Assembly (NCBI RefSeq): GCF_000518745.1
Contig: NZ_JAEE01000001.1
Location: forward strand, 741,084 to 805,083
Direction of reading: 5' to 3'
DNA: 64,000 nucleotides
Source of the DNA: Phaseolibacter flectens ATCC 12775
Lineage (GTDB): Bacteria; Pseudomonadota; Gammaproteobacteria; Enterobacterales; Enterobacteriaceae
The notes below the pieces were generated by a model. The model was not told where the DNA came from. It was given only the letters and a program-made list of their open reading frames with translations, and did not search any database. Numbering within the stretch: position 1 is the stretch's first letter; each line of letters starts with the position of its first letter. The translations under genes and the position numbers were made by a program. Shown here in pieces: positions 35,607 to 43,827 of the stretch.

Positions 35607-36035
35607 GTATTCTTGCAATGCTTCTAGCTGCTTCTGCATTTTAGTTACTTGCTGTCTGAGACGTAGATAATTTTGTTCAGCGTCTCTATCCAGTTCGGCG
35701 CGGGCTGCATTGTCCACGCCGGAGGCGGTGGCTGCTTTTGACAACTTCTTACAGCTTGCTTTGACGTACACGCGCTTAACGCTGTTAGACAAATCAGAGC
35801 GCAGATTTTCAATTTCTTCATTAGCTTTGTTTAACTCGCTAGTGTATTTTTTGTCGATGTCTGATACTTGCTCTTGCTGACTATTTAATTGCTCTATTGT
35901 TAGATTCAAGCTAGAGATTATTTTATCTGCTTCATCTGCTCTTTGCTTTGCTGAGTGATACAAGCTTCTGTAAAAGCTAAGAGCAACAATACAAACAATA
36001 GATGCGATAATTGTTATTCTTAATGAGCTAATCAT
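35583..36035 (-). CDS. Rz: Rz-like inner-membrane spanin
   Basis: A 150-residue i-spanin: one N-terminal membrane anchor (about 7-24), a long coiled coil and the conserved ATASGVDNAARAELDRDAE block near residue 105, as in lambda Rz. With Rz1 it fuses inner and outer membranes at the end of lysis. It overlaps the endolysin gene by 8 bases and, convergently, aca2 by 24 bases. Confidence 0.9.
   Translation of the reverse strand: MISSLRITIIASIVCIVALSFYRSLYHSAKQRADEADKIISSLNLTIEQLNSQQEQVSDIDKKYTSELNKANEEIENLRSDLSNSVKRVYVKASCKKLSKAATASGVDNAARAELDRDAEQNYLRLRQQVTKMQKQLEALQEYLIKTNSF
35645..35821 (-). CDS. Rz1: Rz1-like outer-membrane lipoprotein spanin, nested in Rz
   Basis: A 58-residue frame lying wholly inside Rz in the +1 register. 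It begins MKKLKICALICLTALSAC, a lipoprotein signal with lipobox LSAC, and continues with the proline-rich PPPPAWTMQPAP typical of Rz1. The mature lipoprotein (Cys18 onward) meets Rz in the periplasm to complete the spanin. Confidence 0.9.
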   Translation of the reverse strand: MKKLKICALICLTALSACTSKQAVRSCQKQPPPPAWTMQPAPNWIETLNKIIYVSDSK

Positions 36036-36558
36036 CGATATTCCAGCAAGCTAATGCTGCTTCCTGATCGCGCCTTATAACCTGGCCAGCACAATTATTT
36101 TCGCGCTTTCGGCAATCCCTGCCCCCGTCAAATATCCATTTTTTTATTTCTTGGCAAGCTTCTTTGCGCTTGTTCTCATTGATTAATTTGAAGAAAGTTG
36201 AGTTAAAACATTTACTTACGCCTATATTCCACGGACAAAATGACGCGATTCCGACTTTTTGCGGTTCGGTTAGCTTGATGTGTATATTTTCATCTACCCA
36301 TTCCAATGCTTTTGCTTGCTCTCGCTCGTCAATTTGTTTGCATTGCTCACTAGTTAATTTCATGCCTTTTTTTACTGCTTGATTGTTAACATGAGTTACT
36401 CCGCCGCAAATTGTCCAGATCCCTCGACCGTCAGGATAAGCCGTTGTTTTTAAACCTTCTTTTTCTTGTTGAAACTGATTCATCAGATCGGGAGCGCCTG
36501 CACCAGCGGCTATCATTGCAAGCATTACTGCGCTCAATCTGTATTTTAAGTTGCTCAT
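36028..36558 (-). CDS. SAR endolysin, GH24 lysozyme
   Basis: A 176-residue muramidase of the P21/P1 type. Residues about 8-25 are a weak, Ala/Gly-rich signal-anchor-release segment (AVMLAMIAAGAGAP). The catalytic triad spacing E-8-D-5-T is met by Glu34, Asp43 and Thr49. Several cysteines could hold it inactive until release. It follows the holin gene with a 1-base overlap. Confidence 0.9.
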   Translation of the reverse strand: MSNLKYRLSAVMLAMIAAGAGAPDLMNQFQQEKEGLKTTAYPDGRGIWTICGGVTHVNNQAVKKGMKLTSEQCKQIDEREQAKALEWVDENIHIKLTEPQKVGIASFCPWNIGVSKCFNSTFFKLINENKRKEACQEIKKWIFDGGRDCRKRENNCAGQVIRRDQEAALACWNIDD

Positions 36559-36851
36559 TAGATTAAGCCTTTTTCAGCTGCTTTTTTAATTACTTCAACT
36601 GATGATTTTGATACTTCATTATTAGATGATAGATAGCGTTCTAATATCTCAGTTCTTTTTTTGTTTTCTTTGTAATTACGTGAAGCATCTGAGCGACTAC
36701 AGAGCAATGCAGTTAAAGAGATACATATACCGACAAATCCGACCCCGAGATAAATCACGTCTTGCGTTTTAATTCCAGCAATTGTCGCAACCACCGCTAG
36801 GCCATTAAAAAAATGCACTGCGGCGGCAGTGAAAGGATTAGAGTGATCCAT
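36558..36851 (-). CDS. Holin
   Basis: A 97-residue protein with two likely membrane helices (about 8-28 and 31-51) and a charged C-terminal tail (YKENKKRTEILERYL), the plan of class II holins. It is the first gene of the holin-endolysin-Rz cassette. With a SAR endolysin it could act as a pinholin. Confidence 0.78.
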   Translation of the reverse strand: MDHSNPFTAAAVHFFNGLAVVATIAGIKTQDVIYLGVGFVGICISLTALLCSRSDASRNYKENKKRTEILERYLSSNNEVSKSSVEVIKKAAEKGLI

Positions 36852-36957
36852 TTTTACCGCCGTTTATTTTTGAAAAAGGGTCACCCTGCGCTGTATGCGT
36901 CGCCTTTTAAATTTTTTGTGAGGATTTCGCTGTTAAGCGCAGAGTGAAATTTAGATA

Positions 36958-36983
36958 CAAAAAAACCCCGCCGAAGCGAGGTT
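36958..36983 (-). terminator. Strong terminator between Q and the lysis genes
   Basis: AACCTCGC-TTCG-GCGGGGTT followed by a T7 tract on the - strand, with a stable TTCG loop. Its place downstream of the Q-type gene and before holin is that of lambda tR', which Q overrides. Confidence 0.8.
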
Positions 36984-37046
36984 AATATTTGTTGCCTTTG
37001 TTAATATACAATATTGGCACTATATAACGCTATTGTGGCTAATTGG

Positions 37047-37556
37047 CTAATTAAAGTCAATAGCAAAGTTTGAATATTTCCTGTTTTTTTTCTCAATTGC
37101 CCTACATTTGAATGCATTTAACAGCGGTTCGTACAATAAGCATTGTGACGCATTAAGAATATCGTCTATCTCATTTCTGCATGTGCCAAGGGATGGTTTT
37201 TTCCACACTCCGCCCCCTTTTGTCGTCATTCTTCTTCTCTTACAAGTTCTATGATAATGATTAGCTATCGCTCTTTTTGACAATTTATAAACATAGTAAG
37301 AGAGCAAAATATTAAAGGCTTGCACGTCTATACTTAAAACTCTATCAACTACATGAGAGATAAGAAGCCCGTCATCATCATTACACATCGGACTGCATGG
37401 GTAGCCTTGTGGCTGCACTTTTGCCATGAATTCAGCGATAATGCTGCTTTGCCGTTTGTCTAGCCTGCCGCTGTATACCCAAGCCCCCCAAAGTTCCAGC
37501 CATCCATTTAGCCAGTCATGTTGTTCCTTGCTAAGTTGTAATTGTTTTATGGGCAC
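37047..37556 (-). CDS. Q-type late antiterminator (DUF1133)
   Basis: A 169-residue protein of the DUF1133 group of phage antiterminator-like proteins, with LNGWLELWGAWVYSGRLDKRQ near the start and a Cys/Arg-rich middle (HRTCKRRRM). It starts at GTG 37556 and stands at the end of the - strand early operon, before a terminator and the lysis genes, the exact place of Q. It should allow late transcription through the terminators ahead. Confidence 0.78.
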   Translation of the reverse strand: MPIKQLQLSKEQHDWLNGWLELWGAWVYSGRLDKRQSSIIAEFMAKVQPQGYPCSPMCNDDDGLLISHVVDRVLSIDVQAFNILLSYYVYKLSKRAIANHYHRTCKRRRMTTKGGGVWKKPSLGTCRNEIDDILNASQCLLYEPLLNAFKCRAIEKKNRKYSNFAIDFN

Positions 37557-37599
37557 GGTTAAACCTCCAAGGGTTGGATAATTAAATTTAAAAGTTGAT

Positions 37600-37956
37600 T
37601 TATTCTATTTCTGAGATTGTTATTTCCAACTTTCCATGTTTAATTATTTCTTTTCGCTTCATGCGTATATCATCAAAATTACTATCGTCTGAAATAACAT
37701 TGTACTTAGTTAAAACATCTAGCGGGGCTTTGAATAGATTATCTAAATCTCTAACCCTGCGATCAGGTGGGTAAGCTTCTATACTTATTTTTAATTTTCC
37801 GTTTAATTTAAAATTCCATTTGTTTTTAAGTATTAACTCGCCCGCTTTTTCTGAATATTCCCTACCCTTCTTGCTCTTAATTTTTCTGCCCCTGAACACC
37901 GGAAAAAGGTGATTGTTTCCTGGTGGCCAAGGCAGAGTTAATCGATATTTATTCAT
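37600..37956 (-). CDS. rusA: RusA Holliday junction resolvase
   Basis: A 118-residue dimeric resolvase. The active-site aspartates fall at Asp70, Asp72 and Asp91 (RVRDLDNLFKAPLDVL..ISDDSNFDD), with Lys76, exactly as in E. coli RusA. The N-terminal PWPPGNNHLF is also typical. It resolves recombination or replication intermediates before packaging. It overlaps the upstream gene by 4 bases. Confidence 0.93.
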   Translation of the reverse strand: MNKYRLTLPWPPGNNHLFPVFRGRKIKSKKGREYSEKAGELILKNKWNFKLNGKLKISIEAYPPDRRVRDLDNLFKAPLDVLTKYNVISDDSNFDDIRMKRKEIIKHGKLEITISEIE

Positions 37957-38249
37957 ATCTTAATTAATCCCTCTTTTAAGAATAACACTTGAGTCCTCGC
38001 CATCCCCTCGAGCGCACACATTCGCGCATATTCAGCGTCAGTTACTCGCGTCCTTCTATCTATTTCATCGTGACAAGAGCTACAAGCGATTGCTGTTAAA
38101 ATATCAGGTGGCTTAATTCCAGTTCCACAAAGTCCGGCTATTCTGATATGTATTAACACGCTAGTCTCATTATTGTGATTACAAATTCCGGGGATTCTAA
38201 CTTGACACTCTCTTCCTGCTGCCGCCTTTCTTAATTTATTGCTTATCAT
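37953..38249 (-). CDS. DUF1364 (Ref/NinX-type) nuclease-like protein
   Basis: A 98-residue protein with a Cys-His arrangement (GRECQVRIPGICNHN, CSSCHDEIDRRTR) of the HNH-like DUF1364 family. It lies between a methyltransferase and rusA in the nin-type region, with overlaps of 14 and 4 bases. It probably binds zinc and may cut DNA; activity is not proven. Confidence 0.8.
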   Translation of the reverse strand: MISNKLRKAAAGRECQVRIPGICNHNNETSVLIHIRIAGLCGTGIKPPDILTAIACSSCHDEIDRRTRVTDAEYARMCALEGMARTQVLFLKEGLIKI

Positions 38250-39345
38250 TTTTTAACTCGCTTAATTCTTCTACTGAATCAAGAAATGCAGAGATAAATT
38301 CAGCTGCAACTTGTGGAACTATAGCGTTGCCATAGCCGCGCAATCGCACCACTCTTGCGGGAATCCCATTAGCCAGCGGGAATGTGCCGGATTCAACTGG
38401 CCTGAACTTTCCATCCCTGCATCCGATCCAATCAGCACCTGACCAGAAGACTTGATCCTCAATGCTTGGGTTATGCCCTGCTCTGTTGCATAGTCCAGCC
38501 TGTCGAAAGTCCGATCCTTGCCATCCTTGCGTATCACTGTCGGACTGCTCCCCTTGTAATCGTTCGCTGTCGGCGTCGGCCACGGTTTCCAGTCCGGCGC
38601 TTGGCTGAAAATCAGGTAAGAGGCATCCGCCAGATCGTGCCGATAACTTTCCAGCTTGTTCGGATCCCGATTCCCATCTCTCTTGAGTCTTGGAGCTCTG
38701 TCTCCGCAAATGTCGTGAGACTGAGGTGTAGGCCAACCTGCCAACCTCGCCGCCCCTCCAAGCGTTGATCCTCTCGATGTTCCTATCGTTGCTCCTTCTC
38801 CCCTGACTTGATTGTTGTCGATGGTTGTAGGCGTAGGCCAATTTGTTAACTGCACCAAAGAACAGCCGATCTCTTTTGTGCGGGGCGCCGACGCTGCAAG
38901 CTGGCAATACTGCCGCCCCGCAGGAGTAACCTTGCCTTTCCAGTTCAACGAATAAATCGTCGAGCCAGTTTTTTCTAATCGCTGCTGCAACTTGCTCGCC
39001 AAAAACGACTGTAGGCTTGCACTCGTTAATGAGTTGCAAGAATTTTGGTGCAAGATGTCTTTCGTCAAGCTGTCCGAGTTGCTTTCCGGCAACGCTGAAA
39101 GGCTGGCAGGGCGGGCTTCCAGTCCAGCACGGGAAATCGTCGGGGATTCCTGCGAGGCACAATGCGTAAGGCCAGCCGCCAATTCCCGCGAAAAAGTGGC
39201 ATTGTGTGAATTCTTTAAGTTCTTCTGCTCTAACATCTTCAATGCTCCTGTCGTCCACAATTCCGTCCGGAATGTGACCTTGTTTGATTAACTCTCTCAG
39301 CCAGTTTGCTGTTTTTTTGTCGAATTCGTTGTAATAAGCTGTCAC
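38236..39345 (-). CDS. Phage cytosine-5 DNA methyltransferase
   Basis: A 369-residue C5 methyltransferase without a partner nuclease. It shows motif I ([12 protein letters not shown], 51-62), motif [10 protein letters not shown] with the catalytic Cys80, GEQV instead of the usual ENV in motif [10 protein letters not shown] as motif VIII and [11 protein letters not shown] as motif X. It probably protects phage DNA from restriction. The start is GTG 39345 with AGAGG upstream. A 313-codon frame lies inside it in another register. Confidence 0.88.
   Translation of the reverse strand: MTAYYNEFDKKTANWLRELIKQGHIPDGIVDDRSIEDVRAEELKEFTQCHFFAGIGGWPYALCLAGIPDDFPCWTGSPPCQPFSVAGKQLGQLDERHLAPKFLQLINECKPTVVFGEQVAAAIRKNWLDDLFVELERQGYSCGAAVLPACSVGAPHKRDRLFFGAVNKLAYAYNHRQQSSQGRRSNDRNIERINAWRGGEVGRLAYTSVSRHLRRQSSKTQERWESGSEQAGKLSARSGGCLLPDFQPSAGLETVADADSERLQGEQSDSDTQGWQGSDFRQAGLCNRAGHNPSIEDQVFWSGADWIGCRDGKFRPVESGTFPLANGIPARVVRLRGYGNAIVPQVAAEFISAFLDSVEELSELKNDKQ
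38319..39260 (-). CDS. Long alternate-frame ORF inside the methyltransferase gene
   Basis: A 313-codon frame in the +1 register of the methyltransferase. It has a protein-like composition with repeated WPTPT elements ([37 protein letters not shown]) and a segment [16 protein letters not shown] recall similar WPTP-rich overprinted frames in other phage C5 methyltransferase genes. It may be a real overlapping gene or a by-product of the conserved frame; I cannot decide. A better start may be the ATG at 39236. Confidence 0.35.
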   Translation of the reverse strand: MWTTGALKMLEQKNLKNSHNATFSRELAAGLTHCASQESPTISRAGLEARPASLSALPESNSDSLTKDILHQNSCNSLTSASLQSFLASKLQQRLEKTGSTIYSLNWKGKVTPAGRQYCQLAASAPRTKEIGCSLVQLTNWPTPTTIDNNQVRGEGATIGTSRGSTLGGAARLAGWPTPQSHDICGDRAPRLKRDGNRDPNKLESYRHDLADASYLIFSQAPDWKPWPTPTANDYKGSSPTVIRKDGKDRTFDRLDYATEQGITQALRIKSSGQVLIGSDAGMESSGQLNPAHSRWLMGFPQEWCDCAAMATL

Positions 39346-39491
39346 CGATCACCTCTAATTATGCTACTGCCAAAATTAACAAGATCTCCTCTTGTGACAG
39401 TGCAGAACTCTGCATTTAAAGCATTAAATATTTCAGGAGGGGTGCGCCAGCAATCTTTATGCTCTTTGGGTGTATTTGATTTCTCTGTCAT
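39342..39491 (-). pseudogene. Truncated phage N6-adenine methyltransferase (N-terminus only)
   Basis: A 49-codon frame. The first 29 residues (KEHKDCWRTPPEIFNALNAEF) match the start of phage Dam-type adenine methyltransferases; the rest is unrelated and ends at a TGA that overlaps the GTG of the cytosine methyltransferase. It looks as if the adenine methyltransferase body was deleted and the cytosine gene joined to the stub, which may now serve as a coupled leader. Confidence 0.6.
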
Positions 39492-39526
39492 TATTAGATC
39501 CAGTTTTAATATGGTTTATATTTTAT

Positions 39527-39949
39527 TTATAAGTTAAGTAGGTTGTATGTATTTTGATTACAACACCCTGCCAAATACCCGTTTTGAGATGTTCTTATTT
39601 TTGAAACTCTATTTAAGCATTTCTCTCTATTTTTAATGGCGGTTTCTATTAATATTGCGTTACTGGTTGATTGCATTGCTTCCAACCATTCATTAGCAGC
39701 CCGTCTAAATAGCCCCCGTCTTTCAAGATCTCTTGATTTAGACTCATGCCTTTTATATTCAACATCATTTATTTTTTTTACTAAATAGTAATTATACCTT
39801 TCGTCTACACTTACAATTAACTCAATGAGTAGCTCATTTATTATCATGCGTAGTTCAGATCGATTAATTCCAGTCTTAATCATTAGATTATTGAAGCTTA
39901 TTCTATCTAAACCACTTAGTGTTTTAATCACCCGGTCTTTGTCGTTCAT
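39527..39949 (-). CDS. PerC-family regulator-like protein
   Basis: A 140-residue protein. The N-terminal half looks like a winged helix (ISFNNLMIKTGINRSELRMIINEL); the C-terminal half has the PerC signature (RDLERRGLFRRAANEWLEAM). PerC-like proteins regulate transcription in pathogens and occur in many prophages. It overlaps ninB by 4 bases. Confidence 0.75.
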   Translation of the reverse strand: MNDKDRVIKTLSGLDRISFNNLMIKTGINRSELRMIINELLIELIVSVDERYNYYLVKKINDVEYKRHESKSRDLERRGLFRRAANEWLEAMQSTSNAILIETAIKNREKCLNRVSKIRTSQNGYLAGCCNQNTYNLLNL

Positions 39950-40377
39950 ATTCTTTTTCCAAAATAGTCAATATTGAAAGATGCTCTTAGCTTAATATCA
40001 TTAAATGCCGCAAATGCAGTTGTGTATTCAATTAAGCTAGACATTCTTGTTTTGCTCATTGCTGCCGTACTTTCTCTGATTGCTATTAACTCGCCTTCGA
40101 TTCCTTTCAATACTTCACCATCTTTCCCAGTAGCAACAGCATGTCCTGAGACAAAAATGGGTTTCCATTCTGTTAGCTTCCGAGGCTTTCCACCCCAAGT
40201 TATTTTTTGCATAGCAAAGTCGCCACAAATTGCATGAAATATTTCATTTTGCGGAAGCGTTCGAGATGCTGGCTTTATTTTAACTTCAAGCGGGTTTTTG
40301 TCTGATAATTCTAGCGAGTTAATATATTGAATTAGATTTTTGCGGACAGCTTCATTTCTTAGATAAAATGAAACCAA
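39946..40377 (-). CDS. ninB: NinB recombination protein
   Basis: A 143-residue NinB-family ssDNA-binding recombination protein (lambda Orf). The block RTLPQNEIFHAICGDFA and the WGGKPRKLTEWKPIFVSG region are diagnostic. The start is TTG 40377 with AAAGGAG upstream. It belongs to the nin cluster with rusA and the Q-type gene. Confidence 0.88.
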   Translation of the reverse strand: MVSFYLRNEAVRKNLIQYINSLELSDKNPLEVKIKPASRTLPQNEIFHAICGDFAMQKITWGGKPRKLTEWKPIFVSGHAVATGKDGEVLKGIEGELIAIRESTAAMSKTRMSSLIEYTTAFAAFNDIKLRASFNIDYFGKRI

Positions 40378-40694
40378 AAATAACTCCTTTTTTTAATTAC
40401 TCCAGCTCTCGATTGCTGAAACCTTACTGAACCTATCAGCAGATTTCGATCTGCATATTCTTGAGCATTAGTTTCTCCATCTGGCGGCAACTCACCAAGA
40501 CCCAAAAGCGCATCATATATCCAGTTAACGGCTGCTTTATCGCCTTTCCCGTGTTCTGAATCAATGACTGCGCACTGCATAGTTAAAATTAACTTTCCGC
40601 AAATTCTGTCTACTTCTTTGAATCTCACTCGCATGTATTCGTTTTCATCTTTCAAGCGTTTAATTTCTGCTTTAAGCTCTGTGATGCTTTGCAT
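40359..40694 (-). CDS. Hypothetical phage protein with N-terminal coiled coil
   Basis: A 111-residue protein starting MQSITELKAEIKRLKDENEYM, a leucine-rich coiled coil, followed by a soluble segment (IYDALLGLGELPPDGET). GAGGG stands 7 bases before ATG 40694. It overlaps ninB by 19 bases. Many lambdoid phages have Ea22/Eaf-type proteins of this kind; role unknown. Confidence 0.62.
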   Translation of the reverse strand: MQSITELKAEIKRLKDENEYMRVRFKEVDRICGKLILTMQCAVIDSEHGKGDKAAVNWIYDALLGLGELPPDGETNAQEYADRNLLIGSVRFQQSRAGVIKKRSYFWFHFI

Positions 40695-40704
40695 GTCTCT
40701 ACCC

Positions 40705-41058
40705 TCACTCAAGGCCAGTAATCTTATTCAGCAACTTCCCGAGTTTTGATGTAGAATCAAATCCAACTTTTCCCCTAAAAAGCCACTGAAACGGGATTGT
40801 TAAAAACCAAAGCGGAACAAACCAGATTCGGTTAAGTCTCTGCCAAAAATTGCCGTCTCTCTTGCCTCGCCAAGCTGTATTATCGACAACTTGGTATGCG
40901 AATCGTGATTTATCTAAATAATAATCTTTCCAGCCCTCGGTGCTTCCCAAGCAGAGAAACATTGATATTTTATTCCAGTTTTCAAAACCCTGTTCTTTTA
41001 GCTTTCGCTCTAATTCAGTTCGATTCAGAACTGGAACCCATCCCCTGCGATAAATCAT
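40705..41058 (-). CDS. Hypothetical phage protein
   Basis: A 117-residue protein with an N-terminal segment RTELERKLKEQGFENWNKI, a middle rich in aromatic residues, and a hydrophobic patch FVPLWFLTIPFQWLF near residues 82-96 that could touch the membrane. It is in the - strand early operon between the primase-helicase and ninB. No family recognised. Confidence 0.6.
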   Translation of the reverse strand: MIYRRGWVPVLNRTELERKLKEQGFENWNKISMFLCLGSTEGWKDYYLDKSRFAYQVVDNTAWRGKRDGNFWQRLNRIWFVPLWFLTIPFQWLFRGKVGFDSTSKLGKLLNKITGLE

Positions 41059-41080
41059 ATTTCTCTCCTGCTGGCATAAA

Positions 41081-41098
41081 AAAACCGCTTTAAGCGGT
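41081..41098 (-). terminator. Terminator after the primase-helicase gene
   Basis: ACCGC-TTAAA-GCGGT followed by TTTTTTT on the - strand, right after the stop at 41104. It would separate replication genes from the nin region unless antitermination is active. Confidence 0.75.
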
Positions 41099-41103
41099 GG
41101 TAG

Positions 41104-42993
41104 TTAAATCTCAGTCACATTCTCACTTGCCCAGACTTCGTTGTAGTCGCTGGCTGGCATATTTGCTATGTAGCTATATGCTGACGCTCCCTCTGCTGTC
41201 ACGAACTGATGTGACGGGTCGTCAAGATAAAGCGGTATACCTCCTTCCCAGCCCTCCCCGTTCCTCTGCTTTTCAAGCATGAGCATTGAAGCGGGTGCGG
41301 ATAGAGATACTCTCTCTTTTTCGTTAAGAGTCTCATTAAGATGTTGCTTTTGTAGTGCTTTTTCACGACCTTTGTTGCGCCAAATGATGAAAAGATTGTC
41401 TGTTAAATCAGTTATTGATCCTGATCCCTTTACATCCATCTTCCCTGTCGGCTTGTCTTCACTCTCTCCTTTTCTGCTGTGAGTGACAAGAATAACATGG
41501 CTATTAGTCCTGTTCTTGAAGTCACAAAGAGCATCAACAAAAGCTTTTTGTGCGTTGTAGTCATCGTCTCCGATTCCGCATTTCATCAGACTGTCGATGA
41601 TGAAAAGCTTAACGCCATAGCGTTTACGAGCGTATTCAAAAATTTCAATCAATCTTTCGGCCTTTGCTGTTCCGGTCAACCCGAAAAGCCAAAGCCTGTC
41701 ATCGTAAAAATTAAACGCTGATTCTATTTCAATTAGTGGCGGCAATTTTGCACAAGTTGCTTGTCTTGTCAGTCTCTTTAGAAGACGCCCCGGCTTAAGC
41801 TCTAGTGAAGCCACGCAAGTTCTCACACCCTGCTTCATAGCCTCAAGCATCATATGACCTACAACTTCTGTTTTTCCGTGTCCATTGACACCATTCACCA
41901 GTGTCAGCTCTGACTCTCTAAACATGAAATTGCGATTTAATGTTTGCCAAGGCGTAGTGAATAGATACTGTTCTTGCCCGTAAAATGCGTTTACAGTGTC
42001 GTTATAAAACTCTCTTGCGCTATAGAGTTCCTCAGGATCAAACATCTCGGCTCGCTCTAAAACATCCAGAACCTGCTCGGCAGTCATGCCGGACTGTAGG
42101 CACTCGTTGATGTCTTTGTGAGGCAGTTTTACTAGCATACAGCGGTGATCACCAAGCCGACTGGCAATCTCTTTTGCTGCTACTAGTCCCACTTCGTCAG
42201 TGTCGAGTGACAACCAGATTTCCTCAAATCTGTCTAAGTTGTGGAATTCAAAATCAATCCATTGTTGCTTTGCGCCCTTACCACCGCCAAAAGGCACGGA
42301 CAATGCAGGGAATCCATATTGTACATATGTCATGCAGTCTATTTCACCTTCGCAGATAATCACTGCTCTTGCTTCTTTGGGCATAGTGTGCCAGCCAAAT
42401 AAACACGGCTCACAATCACCCTCTGCCATGATGACCTTTTTGCCATTAGGTCGCTCAGTGCTGATACGTTTGACCTGTAGTAACTCATTGTCTCGCTTGT
42501 ACGGGAAGGCGATTGCTTTGAGTTCCCGTTTCTCGTCATGACTCCAGACTACGGCACTCGATACTTTGAATTTTTCAGCAGTATCTCGTGTGATGCCTCG
42601 GCTCTCTAGGTAGTCGTAACAATCATCGGTTTTCTTAACGAATTTCTTGATGTTTTCAGGCTTTGGACGGGAAAATTTTTTTTGTTGCTTGGCAGCGAAG
42701 TGATGGTCTGTGTCTTTGATGCCTAAAAACTCTTTCGCTTCCTGCATGGCTTGGTGAAGGCCACAATCACGACTCAGCACCCAAAGGTCTAGTAGGTCAC
42801 CACCGTCACCCTCTGCGAAGTCCTGCCAAACTTTCTTGCCTTGGAGGTTAACCTTTAGGCTCTTGCCAACTTCACCGCCTACACTTCCGGCTACCCATTC
42901 CCCGCTTTCACGCTTTCCGTTCGGAAGCAGGTATTTAACAACACGATCAACTTGGTTCCATAGCTGATCGGAAAGCTCTTTTGGTGTCATCAT
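41104..42993 (-). CDS. Phage primase-helicase
   Basis: A 629-residue fusion of a Toprim primase and a RecA/DnaB-type helicase. Toprim motifs are EGEIDC (215-220) and DTD (264-266); Walker A is GVNGHGKT (368-375), with a helicase domain to about 560 (LFIIDSLMKCG as Walker B). The cysteines of a classic zinc finger are not evident at the N-terminus. It replaces lambda P and recruits itself to the origin bound by the upstream O-like protein. Confidence 0.88.
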   Translation of the reverse strand: MMTPKELSDQLWNQVDRVVKYLLPNGKRESGEWVAGSVGGEVGKSLKVNLQGKKVWQDFAEGDGGDLLDLWVLSRDCGLHQAMQEAKEFLGIKDTDHHFAAKQQKKFSRPKPENIKKFVKKTDDCYDYLESRGITRDTAEKFKVSSAVVWSHDEKRELKAIAFPYKRDNELLQVKRISTERPNGKKVIMAEGDCEPCLFGWHTMPKEARAVIICEGEIDCMTYVQYGFPALSVPFGGGKGAKQQWIDFEFHNLDRFEEIWLSLDTDEVGLVAAKEIASRLGDHRCMLVKLPHKDINECLQSGMTAEQVLDVLERAEMFDPEELYSAREFYNDTVNAFYGQEQYLFTTPWQTLNRNFMFRESELTLVNGVNGHGKTEVVGHMMLEAMKQGVRTCVASLELKPGRLLKRLTRQATCAKLPPLIEIESAFNFYDDRLWLFGLTGTAKAERLIEIFEYARKRYGVKLFIIDSLMKCGIGDDDYNAQKAFVDALCDFKNRTNSHVILVTHSRKGESEDKPTGKMDVKGSGSITDLTDNLFIIWRNKGREKALQKQHLNETLNEKERVSLSAPASMLMLEKQRNGEGWEGGIPLYLDDPSHQFVTAEGASAYSYIANMPASDYNEVWASENVTEI

Positions 42994-43097
42994 GTACCCC
43001 GTAAGTTTAAAAGCCTGAACCAGTATCCGACAAACGACTCAGTGAGTAGCCCACGGTTATAGCCTGCAATCAGGATGATTTTAATTTTCGATTTCAT
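42990..43097 (-). CDS. Possible small gene between O and the helicase
   Basis: A 35-codon frame, MKSKIKIILIAGYNRGLLT.., ending LLNLRGT with TGA overlapping the helicase ATG (ATGA). It starts 8 bases after the O stop; an in-frame ATG at 43121 overlaps O. The overlap suggests coupling, but the ribosome site is weak and no family is recognised. Confidence 0.4.
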   Translation of the reverse strand: MKSKIKIILIAGYNRGLLTESFVGYWFRLLNLRGT

Positions 43098-43104
43098 TGC
43101 CGTT

Positions 43105-43827
43105 TTAGTTGATGAAAACATAACCGGATTGACTAACCTGAATTGTAGGGATCGTGCTTGATGATCGTTCGGTCGCCCTGTCGTTCTGATACTTGAGCTT
43201 TGCGCTGAGGGTGCTAAACCAATTTTTCGGTCTTTCGTGGGTAAACTCCATATCGTAACGTTGCAGCTCTGAAACCAAATCAATTTTTGGGAATAGATTT
43301 TTCCAGGCGCAAAAATCTTTGTTGTTCAGTCGGATTACATTTCCTTCAAAAGCATATTTTGAGACAGCGCAAGCTGGGTGTTTATCTTTTGATTCTTTGA
43401 CTGGTTCTAATGACTGATTCTGTATCCCGTTTTTGGGATCATTCAAAGTACCGTTTTTGGGATCATTCAAAGTACCGTTTTTGGGATCATTACCCCGATC
43501 AATTGACCCATATTTGGTAATATTACCGTTTTTGGTATCATTCCGTTTTTGGGATTGTTCTTTTTCGACGTTCAAACGTAAAACCCTAACCCTTTTTGTT
43601 GGCCCTTTTCTCTCTCCCGTGTCGGAAATCAATCCGTCATCAATCATCTGATTAATGCCTTCACCTATAGTTTTTCTGTTAAGCTGGGTATCTCTTTCAA
43701 GGCGACTGATGCTTGGGTAGCAGCAGTGATATTCATCAGCCCGATCAGCAAGAGCCAATAAGATTAATTTGTGTGACGCTGATTTAGATTTAACCTTCCA
43801 CGCCCAGTCAGTCGCTGCTCTACTCAT
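43105..43827 (-). CDS. Phage replication initiator (O-like, HTH)
   Basis: A 240-residue replication protein with an N-terminal winged helix (KLILLALADRADEYHCCYPSISRLERDTQLNRKTIGEGI), a repeat-rich linker (NDPKNGTL repeated, residues about 108-135) encoded by the iterons, and a C-terminal domain. As in lambda O, the origin lies inside the gene. It is the first replication gene after cII and is followed by the primase-helicase. Confidence 0.85.
   Translation of the reverse strand: MSRAATDWAWKVKSKSASHKLILLALADRADEYHCCYPSISRLERDTQLNRKTIGEGINQMIDDGLISDTGERKGPTKRVRVLRLNVEKEQSQKRNDTKNGNITKYGSIDRGNDPKNGTLNDPKNGTLNDPKNGIQNQSLEPVKESKDKHPACAVSKYAFEGNVIRLNNKDFCAWKNLFPKIDLVSELQRYDMEFTHERPKNWFSTLSAKLKYQNDRATERSSSTIPTIQVSQSGYVFIN
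43427..43558. repeat. Origin iterons inside the O-like gene
   Basis: CCGTTTTTGGGATCAT occurs at 43427, 43451 and 43475 with exact 24-base spacing (ATTCAAAGTA between), then as near copies at 43526 and 43543. Iterons inside the initiator gene, next to an A+T-rich stretch, mark the likely replication origin, as in lambda. Confidence 0.78.

Noticed and set aside
38236..38249. Restriction-modification system around the methyltransferase
   Set aside because: No restriction endonuclease gene adjoins it; the neighbours are DUF1364, rusA and nin-type genes, so it is an orphan phage methyltransferase.
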